A stretch of 43,945 bases of DNA from DATJPD01 sp035506575 (lineage in GTDB: Bacteria > Pseudomonadota > Alphaproteobacteria > CACIAM-22H2). Location of the stretch: NCBI GenBank assembly GCA_035506575.1, contig DATJPD010000173.1, forward strand, positions 1 through 43,945. Direction: 5' to 3'. A program made the translations under genes and the position numbers. Positions 1 through 8,187 of the stretch are shown piece after piece. The first letter of the stretch is position 1; every line of letters starts with the position of its first letter. The notes beneath the pieces were generated by a model that saw only the letters and a list, made by a program, of their open reading frames with translations, had not been told where the DNA came from and made no database searches.

Positions 1-210
1 GGCGTGATCACCCACTCGACCGACGTGGTCGAGCACCCGGAGCTGGTGGCCCAGCGCCTCGTCCGCTACGCGAGTCTTGTCGGTGCCGAAAATGTCATCG
101 GCGGTGCGGATTGCGGCTTCGGCGGCCGCTCGCATCCGCAGATCGCGTGGGCCAAGCTCAAGTCCCTCGTCGAAGGGGCGAAGCTGGCCAGCAAAACTTT
201 GTTTGCCTGA
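1..210 (+). CDS. Cobalamin-independent methionine synthase II-like protein (C-terminal fragment)
   Basis: The frame is open from base 1 to a TGA, so only the last 69 residues are present. They contain 'GGADCGFGG', the Cys-containing metal-site motif near the C-terminus of the cobalamin-independent methionine synthase II superfamily, followed by the usual 'IAWAKLKSLVEGA' helix. Members use a zinc-bound thiolate to transfer methyl groups, but many short alphaproteobacterial homologues have no proven substrate, so true MetE activity is not implied. The gene converges on the sorbosone-dehydrogenase-like gene with a 21-base gap. Confidence 0.8.
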   Translation, partial: GVITHSTDVVEHPELVAQRLVRYASLVGAENVIGGADCGFGGRSHPQIAWAKLKSLVEGAKLASKTLFA

Positions 211-231
211 CTGGACCGGGGCGCGGCTGCC

Positions 232-2016
232 TCAGTGTCCCTCGGCCGTGGTCGGGTTCTGCTGGTGGCCGAGGGCCCAGACATAGGCCGCGACCGCGCT
301 CACGTCCTGGGGCGAGAGTGGCGCTCCGCCCTTGGGCGGCATGGCGCCGGTGGACTGCTTGGGATGAGCCACACCCTGCTCGATGGTGCGCTTGATGCCG
401 GCGAGGCTGCCGTCGCTCCACAGAAATTTGCCCGAGGCGAGATTGGGCCCGACGGAGGTGCCCTTGGCGTCGGCACCGTGGCAGCCGGCGCAGGTGCCGC
501 CCGCGGCCTGCCCTTCGAAGATGCGCCGGCCGAGTGCGACTTGCTGCCGCGTGGCACCCGAGGGGACCGGCAGAGCCGAGGCGGCCCGCCCGGCATTCGG
601 GTGGATGCCTTCGGGCGGCAGCACGTTGCCGGACGAGGCAGTGCTGCCCTTGGGCGACGGTGCCGAGGCGAGTGCCGCGGCGGTCCCGCCCTGCCAGGTC
701 ACGCGCCAGATGCGGCCGTGGACGTCGTCGGAGATGAAGAGCGCTCCGTCCGGCGCCTGTGCGAGGCCGGTCGGCCGGAACGCGGCCCCGCCCGGGGTCT
801 TGTCGCCGCCGGCGAAGCCGTCCGCGAACACGATGAACTTGCCCGGCGCCTTGCCCCCGGGGGCCTTGCCATCCGCGAGCGGCTGGAACACCACGTTGTA
901 GCCGCCCTGCGGCTCCGGCGCGCGGTTCCACGAGCCGTGGAAGGCGATGAAGGCGCCGCCCTGGTAGGGCTTGGGAAAGGCCGTCGCCGTGTAGATGAGA
1001 AGATCGTTGGGCGCCCAATGCGCGGGGAAGGCCGCGACCGGCGCCTGCTTCTGCGCGCAGTCGCCGATCTTCTTGCCACCGTCCCCGCCGTACTCGGGCG
1101 CCAGCACGAGCTTGTTCTGCCCGCCGTCGAAATAGCATTCAGGCCAGCCGAAATCCGCACCCTGGCGCAGCTCGACCAGCTCCTCGGACGGCAGCTCGGC
1201 TCCTTGCGTCACGCTGTAGAGGCGCGGCCAGTTCTGCTGCAGCTGATCGCGGCCGTGCATGGTGGCGAACAGGCGCCCTTGCGCATCGAAGGCGAGCCCT
1301 TCGCCGTTGCGCAAGCCCGTCGAATAGCGCTCGGCGGGCGAGAAGGCCTGGTCGGTCTTGTTGGCGTCGTAGCGCCAGATGCCGGCGCGCGTCTCGAGCT
1401 CGGTGCAGGGCTGCAGCCCCGGAGACCCGGGCATCCGGTTCTCCTTCTGGCAGGCATTGGTCGCCGAGCCGAGATCGACGTAGAGATGCCCTTCGGCGTC
1501 GATGACGAACGGATGCATGGGATGGTCGCCGGTCAGAGGCAGGCCGGACAGGATCGTCTCCGGGGCCGTGAGCGGTGCGATGCCGGTGGCCGGCAGCCGA
1601 TAGCGCACGATGCGGTCGTTGACCTCTGCGTAGATGAAGTTGCGGTAGAGCGCGATGCCCGTGCCGCCCGCCGCCCCCTGCGCCGCACCCGGCCCGAAGC
1701 GCTCGACGTCATCGGCGCGCCCCACGCCCTTCGTGTCGCGCAAGGCGATCAGGAAGCCGCCGGTCGGCGGCGCCACGTTGTGGTAATAGCGGCCGCTCCA
1801 CGTGTTCACATACAGCACGCCGTCGGGGGCCACGACCATGTGGCGGACATGGCCGAGATCGTCGGCGAACACCGTGGCGCAGAAGCCGGGCGACAAGGCG
1901 ATGCCGGTGTCGGTCGCGGGGCACGCCGGCTGGGCGGCGTGGGCCGCGGGAACGGCTGCGGCGAGCGCAAGTGCCGCAAGCATGACCCCTCCGCGATGAA
2001 ACGCACGAATATCCAT
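232..2016 (-). CDS. Secreted sorbosone dehydrogenase-like beta-propeller with C-terminal cytochrome c
   Basis: This 594-residue protein starts with a signal peptide ending near 'AAHAAQ' at residue 27, so it should be periplasmic. A six-bladed propeller of the soluble glucose/sorbosone dehydrogenase (PQQ-type) family follows, with signatures 'HGRDQL', 'GADFGWPECY', 'FHGSWNRAP', 'RPTGLAQAPDG' and 'SDDVHGRIWRV'. The last ~110 residues form a class I cytochrome c with Cys509-xx-Cys512-His513 (CAGCH) and a candidate Met ligand in 'GAMPPKGG'. A sugar or aldehyde oxidase passing electrons to its own haem is the expected design; substrate and PQQ use are not shown. I chose the ATG at 2016 because 'AGGGAG' sits just upstream and the signal peptide follows directly. 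The frame stays open to 2376 but that part has no signal-peptide character. Confidence 0.88.
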   Translation of the reverse strand: MDIRAFHRGGVMLAALALAAAVPAAHAAQPACPATDTGIALSPGFCATVFADDLGHVRHMVVAPDGVLYVNTWSGRYYHNVAPPTGGFLIALRDTKGVGRADDVERFGPGAAQGAAGGTGIALYRNFIYAEVNDRIVRYRLPATGIAPLTAPETILSGLPLTGDHPMHPFVIDAEGHLYVDLGSATNACQKENRMPGSPGLQPCTELETRAGIWRYDANKTDQAFSPAERYSTGLRNGEGLAFDAQGRLFATMHGRDQLQQNWPRLYSVTQGAELPSEELVELRQGADFGWPECYFDGGQNKLVLAPEYGGDGGKKIGDCAQKQAPVAAFPAHWAPNDLLIYTATAFPKPYQGGAFIAFHGSWNRAPEPQGGYNVVFQPLADGKAPGGKAPGKFIVFADGFAGGDKTPGGAAFRPTGLAQAPDGALFISDDVHGRIWRVTWQGGTAAALASAPSPKGSTASSGNVLPPEGIHPNAGRAASALPVPSGATRQQVALGRRIFEGQAAGGTCAGCHGADAKGTSVGPNLASGKFLWSDGSLAGIKRTIEQGVAHPKQSTGAMPPKGGAPLSPQDVSAVAAYVWALGHQQNPTTAEGH

Positions 2017-2221
2017 GTCCGGCACTCCCTGATCGTGACGAGAAGACGAGAAGCGGCCGCTCACCCGAACCGCCGCACGATGCGGCTGACGTAGGCGCAT
2101 CTGCCCTTGAAAGAAGGGCCGCCCTTCCCCGATACCGCGACTCGCGGTGGAAACTTCCTTTGCAGTTGATCCATCCCCGGCCCGTGTTACATCGAATGAG
2201 GCTGTCGGACCTCGGAGTGAC

Positions 2222-2761
2222 ATGGGGATGCCGATCAGCCGTTTTCTCTCGCCCAATGCCGAACGGCGCGTGGCGATCCTCACGCGAGAGGTCTCGGCGA
2301 CGCGCAGCCTCCCGCAGGCGCTGACGACCGCGCTCGATGCGGCGATGGCACTGCTGCTGGCCGAGTTCGGCAACATCCAGCTCTATCGCGCCGGCGCGCT
2401 GACCATCGGGGTCCACCGGGGCGTGCCGCCGAGCTTCCTCGAGCGGTTCAAACGGGTGGCGGCCGACGACGACTGCGCCTGCGGCCGCGCCATGCGCGAA
2501 GGGCGGGCCACCATCATCTCCGATGTCACGGTCGACGACGACTTCGCACCGTTCCGCGACATCGCCGAAGAGGTCGGGTTCCGCGCCGTTCAATCCACGC
2601 CGCTGGTCACGACAAGCGGCCTCTTCATCGGCATGCTGTCGACGCAGTTCCGGGAGCCGCACACACCCTCGGACGAGGAGATGACCATGCTCGGCCTCTA
2701 CGCCACGGCGGTGGCCGACACCATCCAGCGCTTCGTGGCGGAGAACATGCTGCTGGCCTGA
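2222..2761 (+). CDS. GAF-domain sensory protein
   Basis: This 179-residue protein has a leader helix ('LSPNAERRVAILTREV') and one GAF domain from about residue 35 to the end. Seen motifs are 'ADDDCACGRAMREG', 'VGFRAVQSTPLV' and 'GLFIGMLSTQF', the usual GAF core. It has no output domain, so it probably binds a small ligand and signals through a partner. The next gene, 87 bases downstream on the same strand, is a membrane nucleotide cyclase and is the obvious candidate partner (inference). The start at 2222 is preceded by GGAG at good spacing; an in-frame ATG at 2147 is less likely. The cysteine pair in 'DCACG' could bind a cofactor, but nothing proves this. Confidence 0.8.
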   Translation: MGMPISRFLSPNAERRVAILTREVSATRSLPQALTTALDAAMALLLAEFGNIQLYRAGALTIGVHRGVPPSFLERFKRVAADDDCACGRAMREGRATIISDVTVDDDFAPFRDIAEEVGFRAVQSTPLVTTSGLFIGMLSTQFREPHTPSDEEMTMLGLYATAVADTIQRFVAENMLLA

Positions 2762-2848
2762 GCCGCGTAAGGTGCCTGTCAGCGGCATGAAAGGTGGGTG
2801 TTAGCCATCCCTCCTATATCGGCAAGGTACTGTGACGGGGTCAGACCG

Positions 2849-3904
2849 ATGCCGAGCGATGGTTTTGCCGCAGTCAGCCGAACCCTGGCCCTGCCGCCGG
2901 GCGCCGATGAAGAACGGCGGCAGCTGATGATCTCGAGCCTGTTCGGCGCGCTGGCCCTGCTGGCGATCGGCGCCCTCGACGCGGTGACCGGCGAGCTGCG
3001 CCTGAGCGTCCTGTACGTGATCGTGATCATGATGATGACGTGGCGCAATGGCCGCGCGAACGGGCTGATGTTCGCCGCGGCATCGGGGCTGGCGCTGGTG
3101 GTGGCCAACACGGCGCCCGGCGGCCGCCCGGCGTCGGACCCGCTGTTCCTCGTCTCGGCGGCGAGCGACCTCTTGGTGTTCGGGTTCTGCGCGATCGGCA
3201 CCAACGCGCTGCGCGAGGGCCTGTTCCGCGAGCGGCTCCGCCAGCGCAATCTCGCGCGCTACCTGCCGGCCCCCTTCGCCGCCCAGCTCGCCGACGAAGG
3301 ACTGGGCGCGGTCAAGTCGCGCTCCTGTGCGGCGACGATCATGTTCATCGACATCCGCGGCTTCACCGCACTCGCGCGCACGATCGAGCCCGCCGAGGTG
3401 TTCGCGCTGCTCCAGTCCTATCGCCGGATCGTCGCGGCGGCGGTCCGCACCTATGGCGGATTCATCGACAAGTTCGTCGGCGACGGAGCCCTGGCCGTGT
3501 TCGGCATCGCCGAGGGGCCGGAGGACAGCGCCGGCTGTGCGGTGTCCGCGGCTCTCGAGATCGTCGCCCGCGTGGACGAGTGGGGCCGCCGCCAGCGCGC
3601 GGCAGGCCGCCCGACGCTCAAGATCGGCATCGGCCTGCACCACGGCGAGGTTCTCGTGGGCGCCATCGGCGACGACGAGCGGCTCGAATTCACCGTGCTC
3701 GGCAATACGGTGAACGTCGCCGCCCGGATCGAAGACCTGACCCGCGACCTCAAGCTGCCGCTGCTCGTGTCGGACGCGGTGCATGCGTCCCTGCCGCCGG
3801 CAGTCCGCAACGCCTACGACTGGAGCCGGCTGTCCGTCGCCGGCGTACGCGGCCTCTCCGGGCCGCTTACCCTCGCTTATCCGGAGCGGCGCGAGCCGGT
3901 TTGA
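2849..3904 (+). CDS. Membrane-anchored class III adenylate/guanylate cyclase
   Basis: This 351-residue protein has about three hydrophobic segments in residues 25-120 and a short linker. A class III cyclase catalytic domain then runs from about residue 160 to 340. Both metal-binding aspartates are present: Asp168 in 'FIDIRGFT' and Asp212 in 'DKFVGDG'. The later 'GNTVNVAARIE' supplies the transition-state Asn and Arg, so the enzyme looks active. It should make cAMP or cGMP at the inner membrane; residues alone do not settle which. It follows the GAF gene on the same strand. The ATG at 2849 is chosen; an in-frame GTG at 2798 is an alternative. Confidence 0.87.
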   Translation: MPSDGFAAVSRTLALPPGADEERRQLMISSLFGALALLAIGALDAVTGELRLSVLYVIVIMMMTWRNGRANGLMFAAASGLALVVANTAPGGRPASDPLFLVSAASDLLVFGFCAIGTNALREGLFRERLRQRNLARYLPAPFAAQLADEGLGAVKSRSCAATIMFIDIRGFTALARTIEPAEVFALLQSYRRIVAAAVRTYGGFIDKFVGDGALAVFGIAEGPEDSAGCAVSAALEIVARVDEWGRRQRAAGRPTLKIGIGLHHGEVLVGAIGDDERLEFTVLGNTVNVAARIEDLTRDLKLPLLVSDAVHASLPPAVRNAYDWSRLSVAGVRGLSGPLTLAYPERREPV

Positions 3905-3935
3905 TCCTCTGCGGCTGCCCTGGTAGCACTTGGGG

Positions 3936-4361
3936 ATGAACAGCCCGGCTCCCACGCTTGCGGATTATCCGATCCGCACCTCGGACAAGATCCGCTACGC
4001 GGACACGGACCGGCAGGGCCATGTCAACAACGCCGTGTTCTCGACGTTCATCGAAACGGCGCGCGCGGAGATCATCTACGACCGCGCGGCGCCCCTGGTC
4101 GAGCCCGGCACCTCGTTCGTGATCGCGCGGCTGGCGCTCGACTTCCGCGCCGAGATCAACTGGCCCGGCACGGTGTGGACCGGCACGCGCGTAGCGCAGG
4201 TGGGCCGCAGCTCGTTCCGGCTGGAGCACGGGCTGTTCCAGGATGAACGCTGCGTGGCGACCGCGGAGGTCGTGATCGTGCAGGTCGACGATGCGACGCG
4301 GAAGTCGCGGGCCCTGTCCGCGGCCGCAATCGAGCGATTGTCGAAGCTCCAGAAGGCCTGA
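3936..4361 (+). CDS. Acyl-CoA thioesterase, hotdog fold (4HBT family)
   Basis: This 141-residue protein matches the single-hotdog 4-hydroxybenzoyl-CoA thioesterase family in length. The active-site segment is 'YADTDRQGHVNNAVF', with Asp25 as the likely catalytic acid and the HxNN helix that follows. The expected reaction is hydrolysis of an acyl-CoA thioester in the cytoplasm; the acyl group is unknown. It starts 31 bases after the cyclase and ends 11 bases before the Rid-family gene, so it probably opens the forward catabolic cluster. The ATG has a weak ribosome site; a TTG two codons upstream is an alternative. Confidence 0.85.
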   Translation: MNSPAPTLADYPIRTSDKIRYADTDRQGHVNNAVFSTFIETARAEIIYDRAAPLVEPGTSFVIARLALDFRAEINWPGTVWTGTRVAQVGRSSFRLEHGLFQDERCVATAEVVIVQVDDATRKSRALSAAAIERLSKLQKA

Positions 4362-4372
4362 GGGGAGGACGC

Positions 4373-4777
4373 ATGCGCAAACATCTTCAGCCGAAAGAGC
4401 TGCATATCCGCAAGGTCGGCGGCCACGTGCTCTATTCGCACGTGGTGATGACCGACGCGCCGGTCACGATCTACATCGCAGGCCAGACGCCGCGCGACGT
4501 CGACGGGAACACCGTCGGCACGGGCGACATGCGGGCGCAGATCCGCCAGGTCGGCGCCAATCTCAAGGCCGCACTCGCCGCGGCCGGCGCCACGCTCGCC
4601 GACGTGGTCAAGACCACCGCCTATGTCACCGACTGCGACGAGTTCTTCCGCCATTCGGACGTGCGCGCCGAGATCTTCGGCCAGGACCCGCCGACCAGCA
4701 CCACGATCGAGGTGAAGCGCCTCGCGAATCCCGACTTCCTGGTGGAGATAGAAGCCATTGCGGTCCGGGACAAATAG
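4373..4777 (+). CDS. RidA/YjgF/YER057c/UK114-family protein lacking the Rid arginine
   Basis: This 134-residue protein has a clear Rid fold signature: 'IYIAGQTPRDVDGNTVG', 'QIRQVGANLKAALAAAGA' and 'LVEIEAIAV'. GAGGGGAG lies just ahead of the ATG. Canonical RidA has Arg in 'PARS' near the C-terminus, which binds the imine/enamine carboxylate. Here the aligned segment reads 'PTSTTIEVKRL', so that Arg is Ser. By family knowledge such members do not usually show the standard 2-aminoacrylate deaminase activity. Its place before an amidohydrolase suggests a role with that pathway's intermediates (inference). A second, canonical Rid protein lies at 35137-35484. Confidence 0.87.
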   Translation: MRKHLQPKELHIRKVGGHVLYSHVVMTDAPVTIYIAGQTPRDVDGNTVGTGDMRAQIRQVGANLKAALAAAGATLADVVKTTAYVTDCDEFFRHSDVRAEIFGQDPPTSTTIEVKRLANPDFLVEIEAIAVRDK

Positions 4778-4781
4778 GGCG

Positions 4782-4798
4782 CCCGGCTTGCAACCGGG
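4782..4798. repeat. Short palindrome with 'GGCTTGCAACC' core
   Basis: CCCGG and CCGGG flank a CTTGCAA loop just after the Rid-family stop codon. The same core recurs at 8188-8205 (CCCCGG-CTTGCA-CCGGGG) and, with inverted outer arms, at 19008-19034. It looks like a small dispersed REP-type palindrome. It has no T-run, so it is not a canonical terminator. Confidence 0.55.
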
Positions 4799-4846
4799 GC
4801 GGGTCCGGCGCATCCTTTTGGCTCAAGCTTTTCCGGGAGCCGGTTG

Positions 4847-6604
4847 ATGCACGACATCGTCATTCGCGGCGGCACCATCATCGACGGGACGGGCCGGCCG
4901 GCGTTCACCGGCGACGTGGCCATCGAGGGGACCGCCATCGCCGCGGTCGGCGGCAAGCTGGGCCCGGCGCGGCGCGACATCGACGCGCACGGCCTGCTGG
5001 TCACCCCGGGGTGGGTGGACGTGCATACGCATTACGACGCACAGGCGCTGTGGGACCCGTTCCTGTCACCCTCGTCCTGGCACGGCGTCACGACGGTGCT
5101 ATTCGGCAATTGCGGCGTCGGCTTCGCGCCGGCGAAGGCCGAGCATCGCGCATCTTTGATCGAGCTCACCGAGGGCGTGGAAGAGATCCCGGGTGCCGTG
5201 CTGGCGGAAGGCCTGGAATGGGACTGGGAGAGCTTCCCGGAGTTCCTCGACGCGCTCGAGCGCAAGCAGCGCGCCCTCGACATCGGCGCGCAGATCGCGC
5301 ATCTCCCGTTGCGCGTCTACGTGATGGGCGAGCGCGCGGTCCGGCGCGAATCCGCGACCGCCGACGACATCCGGCGCATGCGCGACCTCACGGTCGAGGC
5401 GCTGCGCGCCGGCGCCTTCGGCTTCACCACCTCGCGCACCGATTCGCACAAATCGCCCTCGGGCGAGCTCGTCCCCTCGCGCTACTCGGAGGCCGACGAG
5501 CTGGTCGGGATCGGCCGGGCGCTGGGCATCGTGGGCACCGGCGCGTTCGGGATGAACAGCGATTTCGACGACGAGCGGGCCGAGCTCGACTGGATCACGC
5601 GGCTCGCGAAAGAGACCGGGCGGCCGGTGTGGTTCCTGCTGACCGACCGCTATCGCGATCCGGGCCGCTGGAAGCGCCTGCTCGCGGGCGTGCACGCCGC
5701 GCGCCAGGCGGGGGCGAACGTCACCGCCCAGATCGCAGGCCGGCCGATCGGCGTGATCATGGGCGTGGGCACGGCCCTCAACCCGTTCACCATCCGCCCG
5801 AGCTATCAGGCGATCCAGGCCCTGCCGATCCCCGAGCAGCTCAAGCGCCTGCGCGAGCCCTCCTTCCGCGCCCGCATCCTCGCCGAGAGGCCGACGGATG
5901 CGGAGGTCGAGAAGCTGTCGCAGTTCCGCCAGTACGTCACCTCGCGCTGGGACAAGATCTTCGTGATGGGCGACCCGCCCGATTACGAGCCGCCGCCGGA
6001 GCAGAGCGTGGCCGCCCTCGCCCAGGCGCAAGGCCGCACCCCCGACGAGGTCGCCTACGATTACATGACGAGCGGCGAATCCGGGCCGGCCGGCACCGGC
6101 CGCTTCCTGTTCTTCCCGGTGGTCAACTACACGCAGCCCGACCACGAGCCGATCCGCCAGATGCTGACCGACAGCGGCACGCTCCTGGGCCTGAGCGACG
6201 GCGGGGCGCACTGCGCCTCGATCGTCGACGCCGGCGTGCCCACCTACATGCTGATGCATTGGGGCCGCGACCGCGCGCGCGGGCCGCGCCTGCCGCTGGA
6301 GCTGCTGGTCAAGCGCCAGACCAGCGAGACCGCCGATTTCTTCGGCTTCACCGACCGCGGGCGGCTCGCCCCGGGCCTGCGCGCCGACCTCAACGTGATC
6401 GACTACGACGGCCTCAAGATCCGCCAGCCGGAGTTCGTCAACGACCTGCCGGGCGGGGGCCTGCGCCTTGTCCAGCGCGTGCAGGGCTACCAGGCGACGC
6501 TCGTCGCCGGCACGCCGGTGTTCGAGCGCGGCGAGCACACGGGGGCGCTGCCCGGGAAGCTGGTGAGAAACAAAGTGCCTGCGGCAGCCGCCGCTGCGGA
6601 TTGA
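4847..6604 (+). CDS. N-acyl-D-amino-acid deacylase-type amidohydrolase (amidohydrolase family 3)
   Basis: This 585-residue protein begins with the usual 'DIVIRGGTIIDGTG' strand of the urease-like amidohydrolase fold. It has the metal HxH in 'DVHTHYDAQ', the D-aminoacylase-type zinc cysteine in 'GNCGVGFAP' and the catalytic aspartate in 'LGLSDGGAHC'. 'TDSHKSPSGE' is a further family signature. D-aminoacylases release D-amino acids from N-acyl forms, but long homologues in this family act on varied amides, so the substrate is open. GGGAG lies 7 bases before the ATG at 4847; a TTG directly upstream is in frame. It sits centrally in the thioesterase-Rid-deacylase-HTH-PhyH run. Confidence 0.87.
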   Translation: MHDIVIRGGTIIDGTGRPAFTGDVAIEGTAIAAVGGKLGPARRDIDAHGLLVTPGWVDVHTHYDAQALWDPFLSPSSWHGVTTVLFGNCGVGFAPAKAEHRASLIELTEGVEEIPGAVLAEGLEWDWESFPEFLDALERKQRALDIGAQIAHLPLRVYVMGERAVRRESATADDIRRMRDLTVEALRAGAFGFTTSRTDSHKSPSGELVPSRYSEADELVGIGRALGIVGTGAFGMNSDFDDERAELDWITRLAKETGRPVWFLLTDRYRDPGRWKRLLAGVHAARQAGANVTAQIAGRPIGVIMGVGTALNPFTIRPSYQAIQALPIPEQLKRLREPSFRARILAERPTDAEVEKLSQFRQYVTSRWDKIFVMGDPPDYEPPPEQSVAALAQAQGRTPDEVAYDYMTSGESGPAGTGRFLFFPVVNYTQPDHEPIRQMLTDSGTLLGLSDGGAHCASIVDAGVPTYMLMHWGRDRARGPRLPLELLVKRQTSETADFFGFTDRGRLAPGLRADLNVIDYDGLKIRQPEFVNDLPGGGLRLVQRVQGYQATLVAGTPVFERGEHTGALPGKLVRNKVPAAAAAAD

Positions 6605-6627
6605 CCGGCGGCTTGGGGGAGAGTTCG

Positions 6628-6828
6628 ATGGCTGATCCACGGGAACAGATGATCCGCGCCACGCTCACGGAATCGATGGCGCGCGTCATCAAGCGCCGGC
6701 GCTACGACGAGCGGCAGGTGATCCAGATCCTGCGCGCGACGCCCGACAAGGCGCGGGCGATCGTCAGCGGCCAGCTCGACGGCTTCTCGGTGGACGAGAT
6801 CCGCCGGATGATAGACGTACTGGACTGA
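6628..6828 (+). CDS. Small XRE/HTH_37-like DNA-binding protein
   Basis: This 66-residue protein starts at an ATG preceded by GGGGGAGAG and ends four bases before the dioxygenase ATG. The sequence is helical: 'ATLTESMARVIKRRRYD', 'ERQVIQILRATPDKARAIV', then 'GQLDGFSVDEIRRMIDVL'. This matches the layout of short XRE-type proteins, where a helix-turn-helix is followed by '(G)xLxxFSxDxLxxML'. It may be the local regulator of this cluster, or a HigA-like antitoxin. No toxin partner is adjacent, so local regulation is favoured (inference). It is easily missed because a long spurious frame runs through it. Confidence 0.72.
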   Translation: MADPREQMIRATLTESMARVIKRRRYDERQVIQILRATPDKARAIVSGQLDGFSVDEIRRMIDVLD

Positions 6829-6832
6829 CGGC

Positions 6833-7684
6833 ATGCCCAAGCTCCTCACGCCCGCGCAGATCGAGCAGTTCCGCGAGGAGGGCTGCGTCTTTCCGATCCG
6901 CGTGATGGACGAGGCCGACGCGGGCCGGCTGCGGGCGCGGCTCGAAGCGTTCGAGCGCCAGACCGGCGGGCCGCTCAAGGGCGATTTGCGGCACAAATCG
7001 CACCTCCTGTTCACCTGGCTCGCCGATCTCGTCCGCAACAGCGGGATCCTGGACGCGGTCGAGGACCTCTACGGGCCGGACCTCCTGGTGTGGAACACCA
7101 ACTTCTTCATCAAGGAAGCCGCCACCCCTGCCTTCGTCTCCTGGCACCAGGATTCGACCTATTGGGGCCTGTCCAAGCCCGACGTGGTCACCGCGTGGGT
7201 CGCGTTCACCGAGGCGACCGAGGCCAACGGTGCGATGGAGTACATCCCGGGCAGCCATACGCTCGACCAGATCCCGCACCGTGACACGTTCGCCAAGAAC
7301 AACCTCCTGACCCGCGGCCAGGAGGTCATGGTCGACGTGGATGCGGCCCGGCGCCGCATCATTCCGCTGCGGCCGGGAGAGATGTCGCTGCATCACGTGC
7401 GCCTCGTGCACGGCTCGCCGCCCAATCCGTCGGGCGACCGGCGCATCGGCTTTGCCATCCGCTACATGCCGACCAGCGTGGCGCCGGTCGCGGGTGAGGA
7501 CAGCGCCACCCTCGTTCGCGGCAGCGACCGGTTCCATCATTTCGAGCTCGAGCCGCGGCCGGCGCGCGACCTCGACCCCGCGGCGCTCGAGCTCCACAAG
7601 CGCGTGACCGGGCGCAGCGCCAAGATCCTGTACCGGGGGACGAAGGTCGAGACCTACAACGACCCTGCCGCTGTTCGCGGTTAG
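6833..7684 (+). CDS. Phytanoyl-CoA dioxygenase (PhyH) family Fe(II)/2-oxoglutarate oxygenase
   Basis: This 283-residue protein has the facial triad of the PhyH family: His105 and Asp107 in 'SWHQDSTYW' and His193 in 'LVHGSPPN'. 'DRRIGFAIRY' carries the Arg that normally binds 2-oxoglutarate. 'GAMEYIPGSH' is a typical PhyH strand. It should hydroxylate a small organic substrate using O2 and 2-oxoglutarate in the cytoplasm; phytanoyl-CoA itself is unlikely in this context. It follows the HTH gene by four bases, which suggests translational coupling. Its TAG overlaps the opposing gene's TAA by four bases. Confidence 0.86.
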   Translation: MPKLLTPAQIEQFREEGCVFPIRVMDEADAGRLRARLEAFERQTGGPLKGDLRHKSHLLFTWLADLVRNSGILDAVEDLYGPDLLVWNTNFFIKEAATPAFVSWHQDSTYWGLSKPDVVTAWVAFTEATEANGAMEYIPGSHTLDQIPHRDTFAKNNLLTRGQEVMVDVDAARRRIIPLRPGEMSLHHVRLVHGSPPNPSGDRRIGFAIRYMPTSVAPVAGEDSATLVRGSDRFHHFELEPRPARDLDPAALELHKRVTGRSAKILYRGTKVETYNDPAAVRG

Positions 7685-8130
7685 GGCGTGGAAGGCACGG
7701 CTGCCTGCGCGGGGTCCTTGTGCGGGCGCTCGACGAACAGCTTCGTCGCATCCGCGATGCAGGCCATCTGCATTTTCCCGGGCTGGTCCGGGCTCAACGG
7801 ACAGACCTCGTAATCGCCCCAGATCTGGCCGGGGAGGTCGCGCCCGCTCCACAGACGCTCGAGCAGCTTTTCGCTCAGCACCTGCTGGTCGCTGCCGTCG
7901 GGCGCCAGGATGCCGAGCACGTGGTGGGTGCCGACGCGCCAGATCCGGATCTCGGGAGAGGTCGCGGTGAACGAGAGCCGGCCATGCACGGTGAAGCAGG
8001 CGCCGACGCGCCGCGCACTCAGCCGGCAGCTGGCGTCCTGCGCCGCCGCGGCGAGCGGTACCAGCACCGCGCATGCGGCCAGCGCGGCGATCCGCCGGCG
8101 GGCGCGTACGGCAAACGGTGACGAGCGCAT
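7681..8130 (-). CDS. Secreted conserved hypothetical protein
   Basis: This 149-residue protein has an N-terminal Arg-rich region and hydrophobic stretch ('IAALAACAVLVPLAAAAQDA') that reads as a signal peptide. The mature part has four cysteines in 'ASCRLS', 'GACFTVHGRLS', 'YEVCPLSPDQPG' and 'MACIADA', which may form two disulfides. The pattern 'CFTVHGRLSF...RIWRVGT...GDYEVCPL' resembles a secreted family common in Proteobacteria that has no known function. It is convergent with the PhyH gene, and the two reading frames share four bases (TTAG). Confidence 0.75.
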   Translation of the reverse strand: MRSSPFAVRARRRIAALAACAVLVPLAAAAQDASCRLSARRVGACFTVHGRLSFTATSPEIRIWRVGTHHVLGILAPDGSDQQVLSEKLLERLWSGRDLPGQIWGDYEVCPLSPDQPGKMQMACIADATKLFVERPHKDPAQAAVPSTP

Positions 8131-8187
8131 CGAGGCAAGGCTACGAGCGCCCGGCCGTGTGCCGCCAATGACATTTTTAGGCCCTGA

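Noticed and set aside
2017..2376. N-terminal extension of the sorbosone dehydrogenase-like protein to 714 residues
   Set aside because: The extension overlaps the divergent GAF gene and its leader, lacks protein-like sequence, and would bury the signal peptide.
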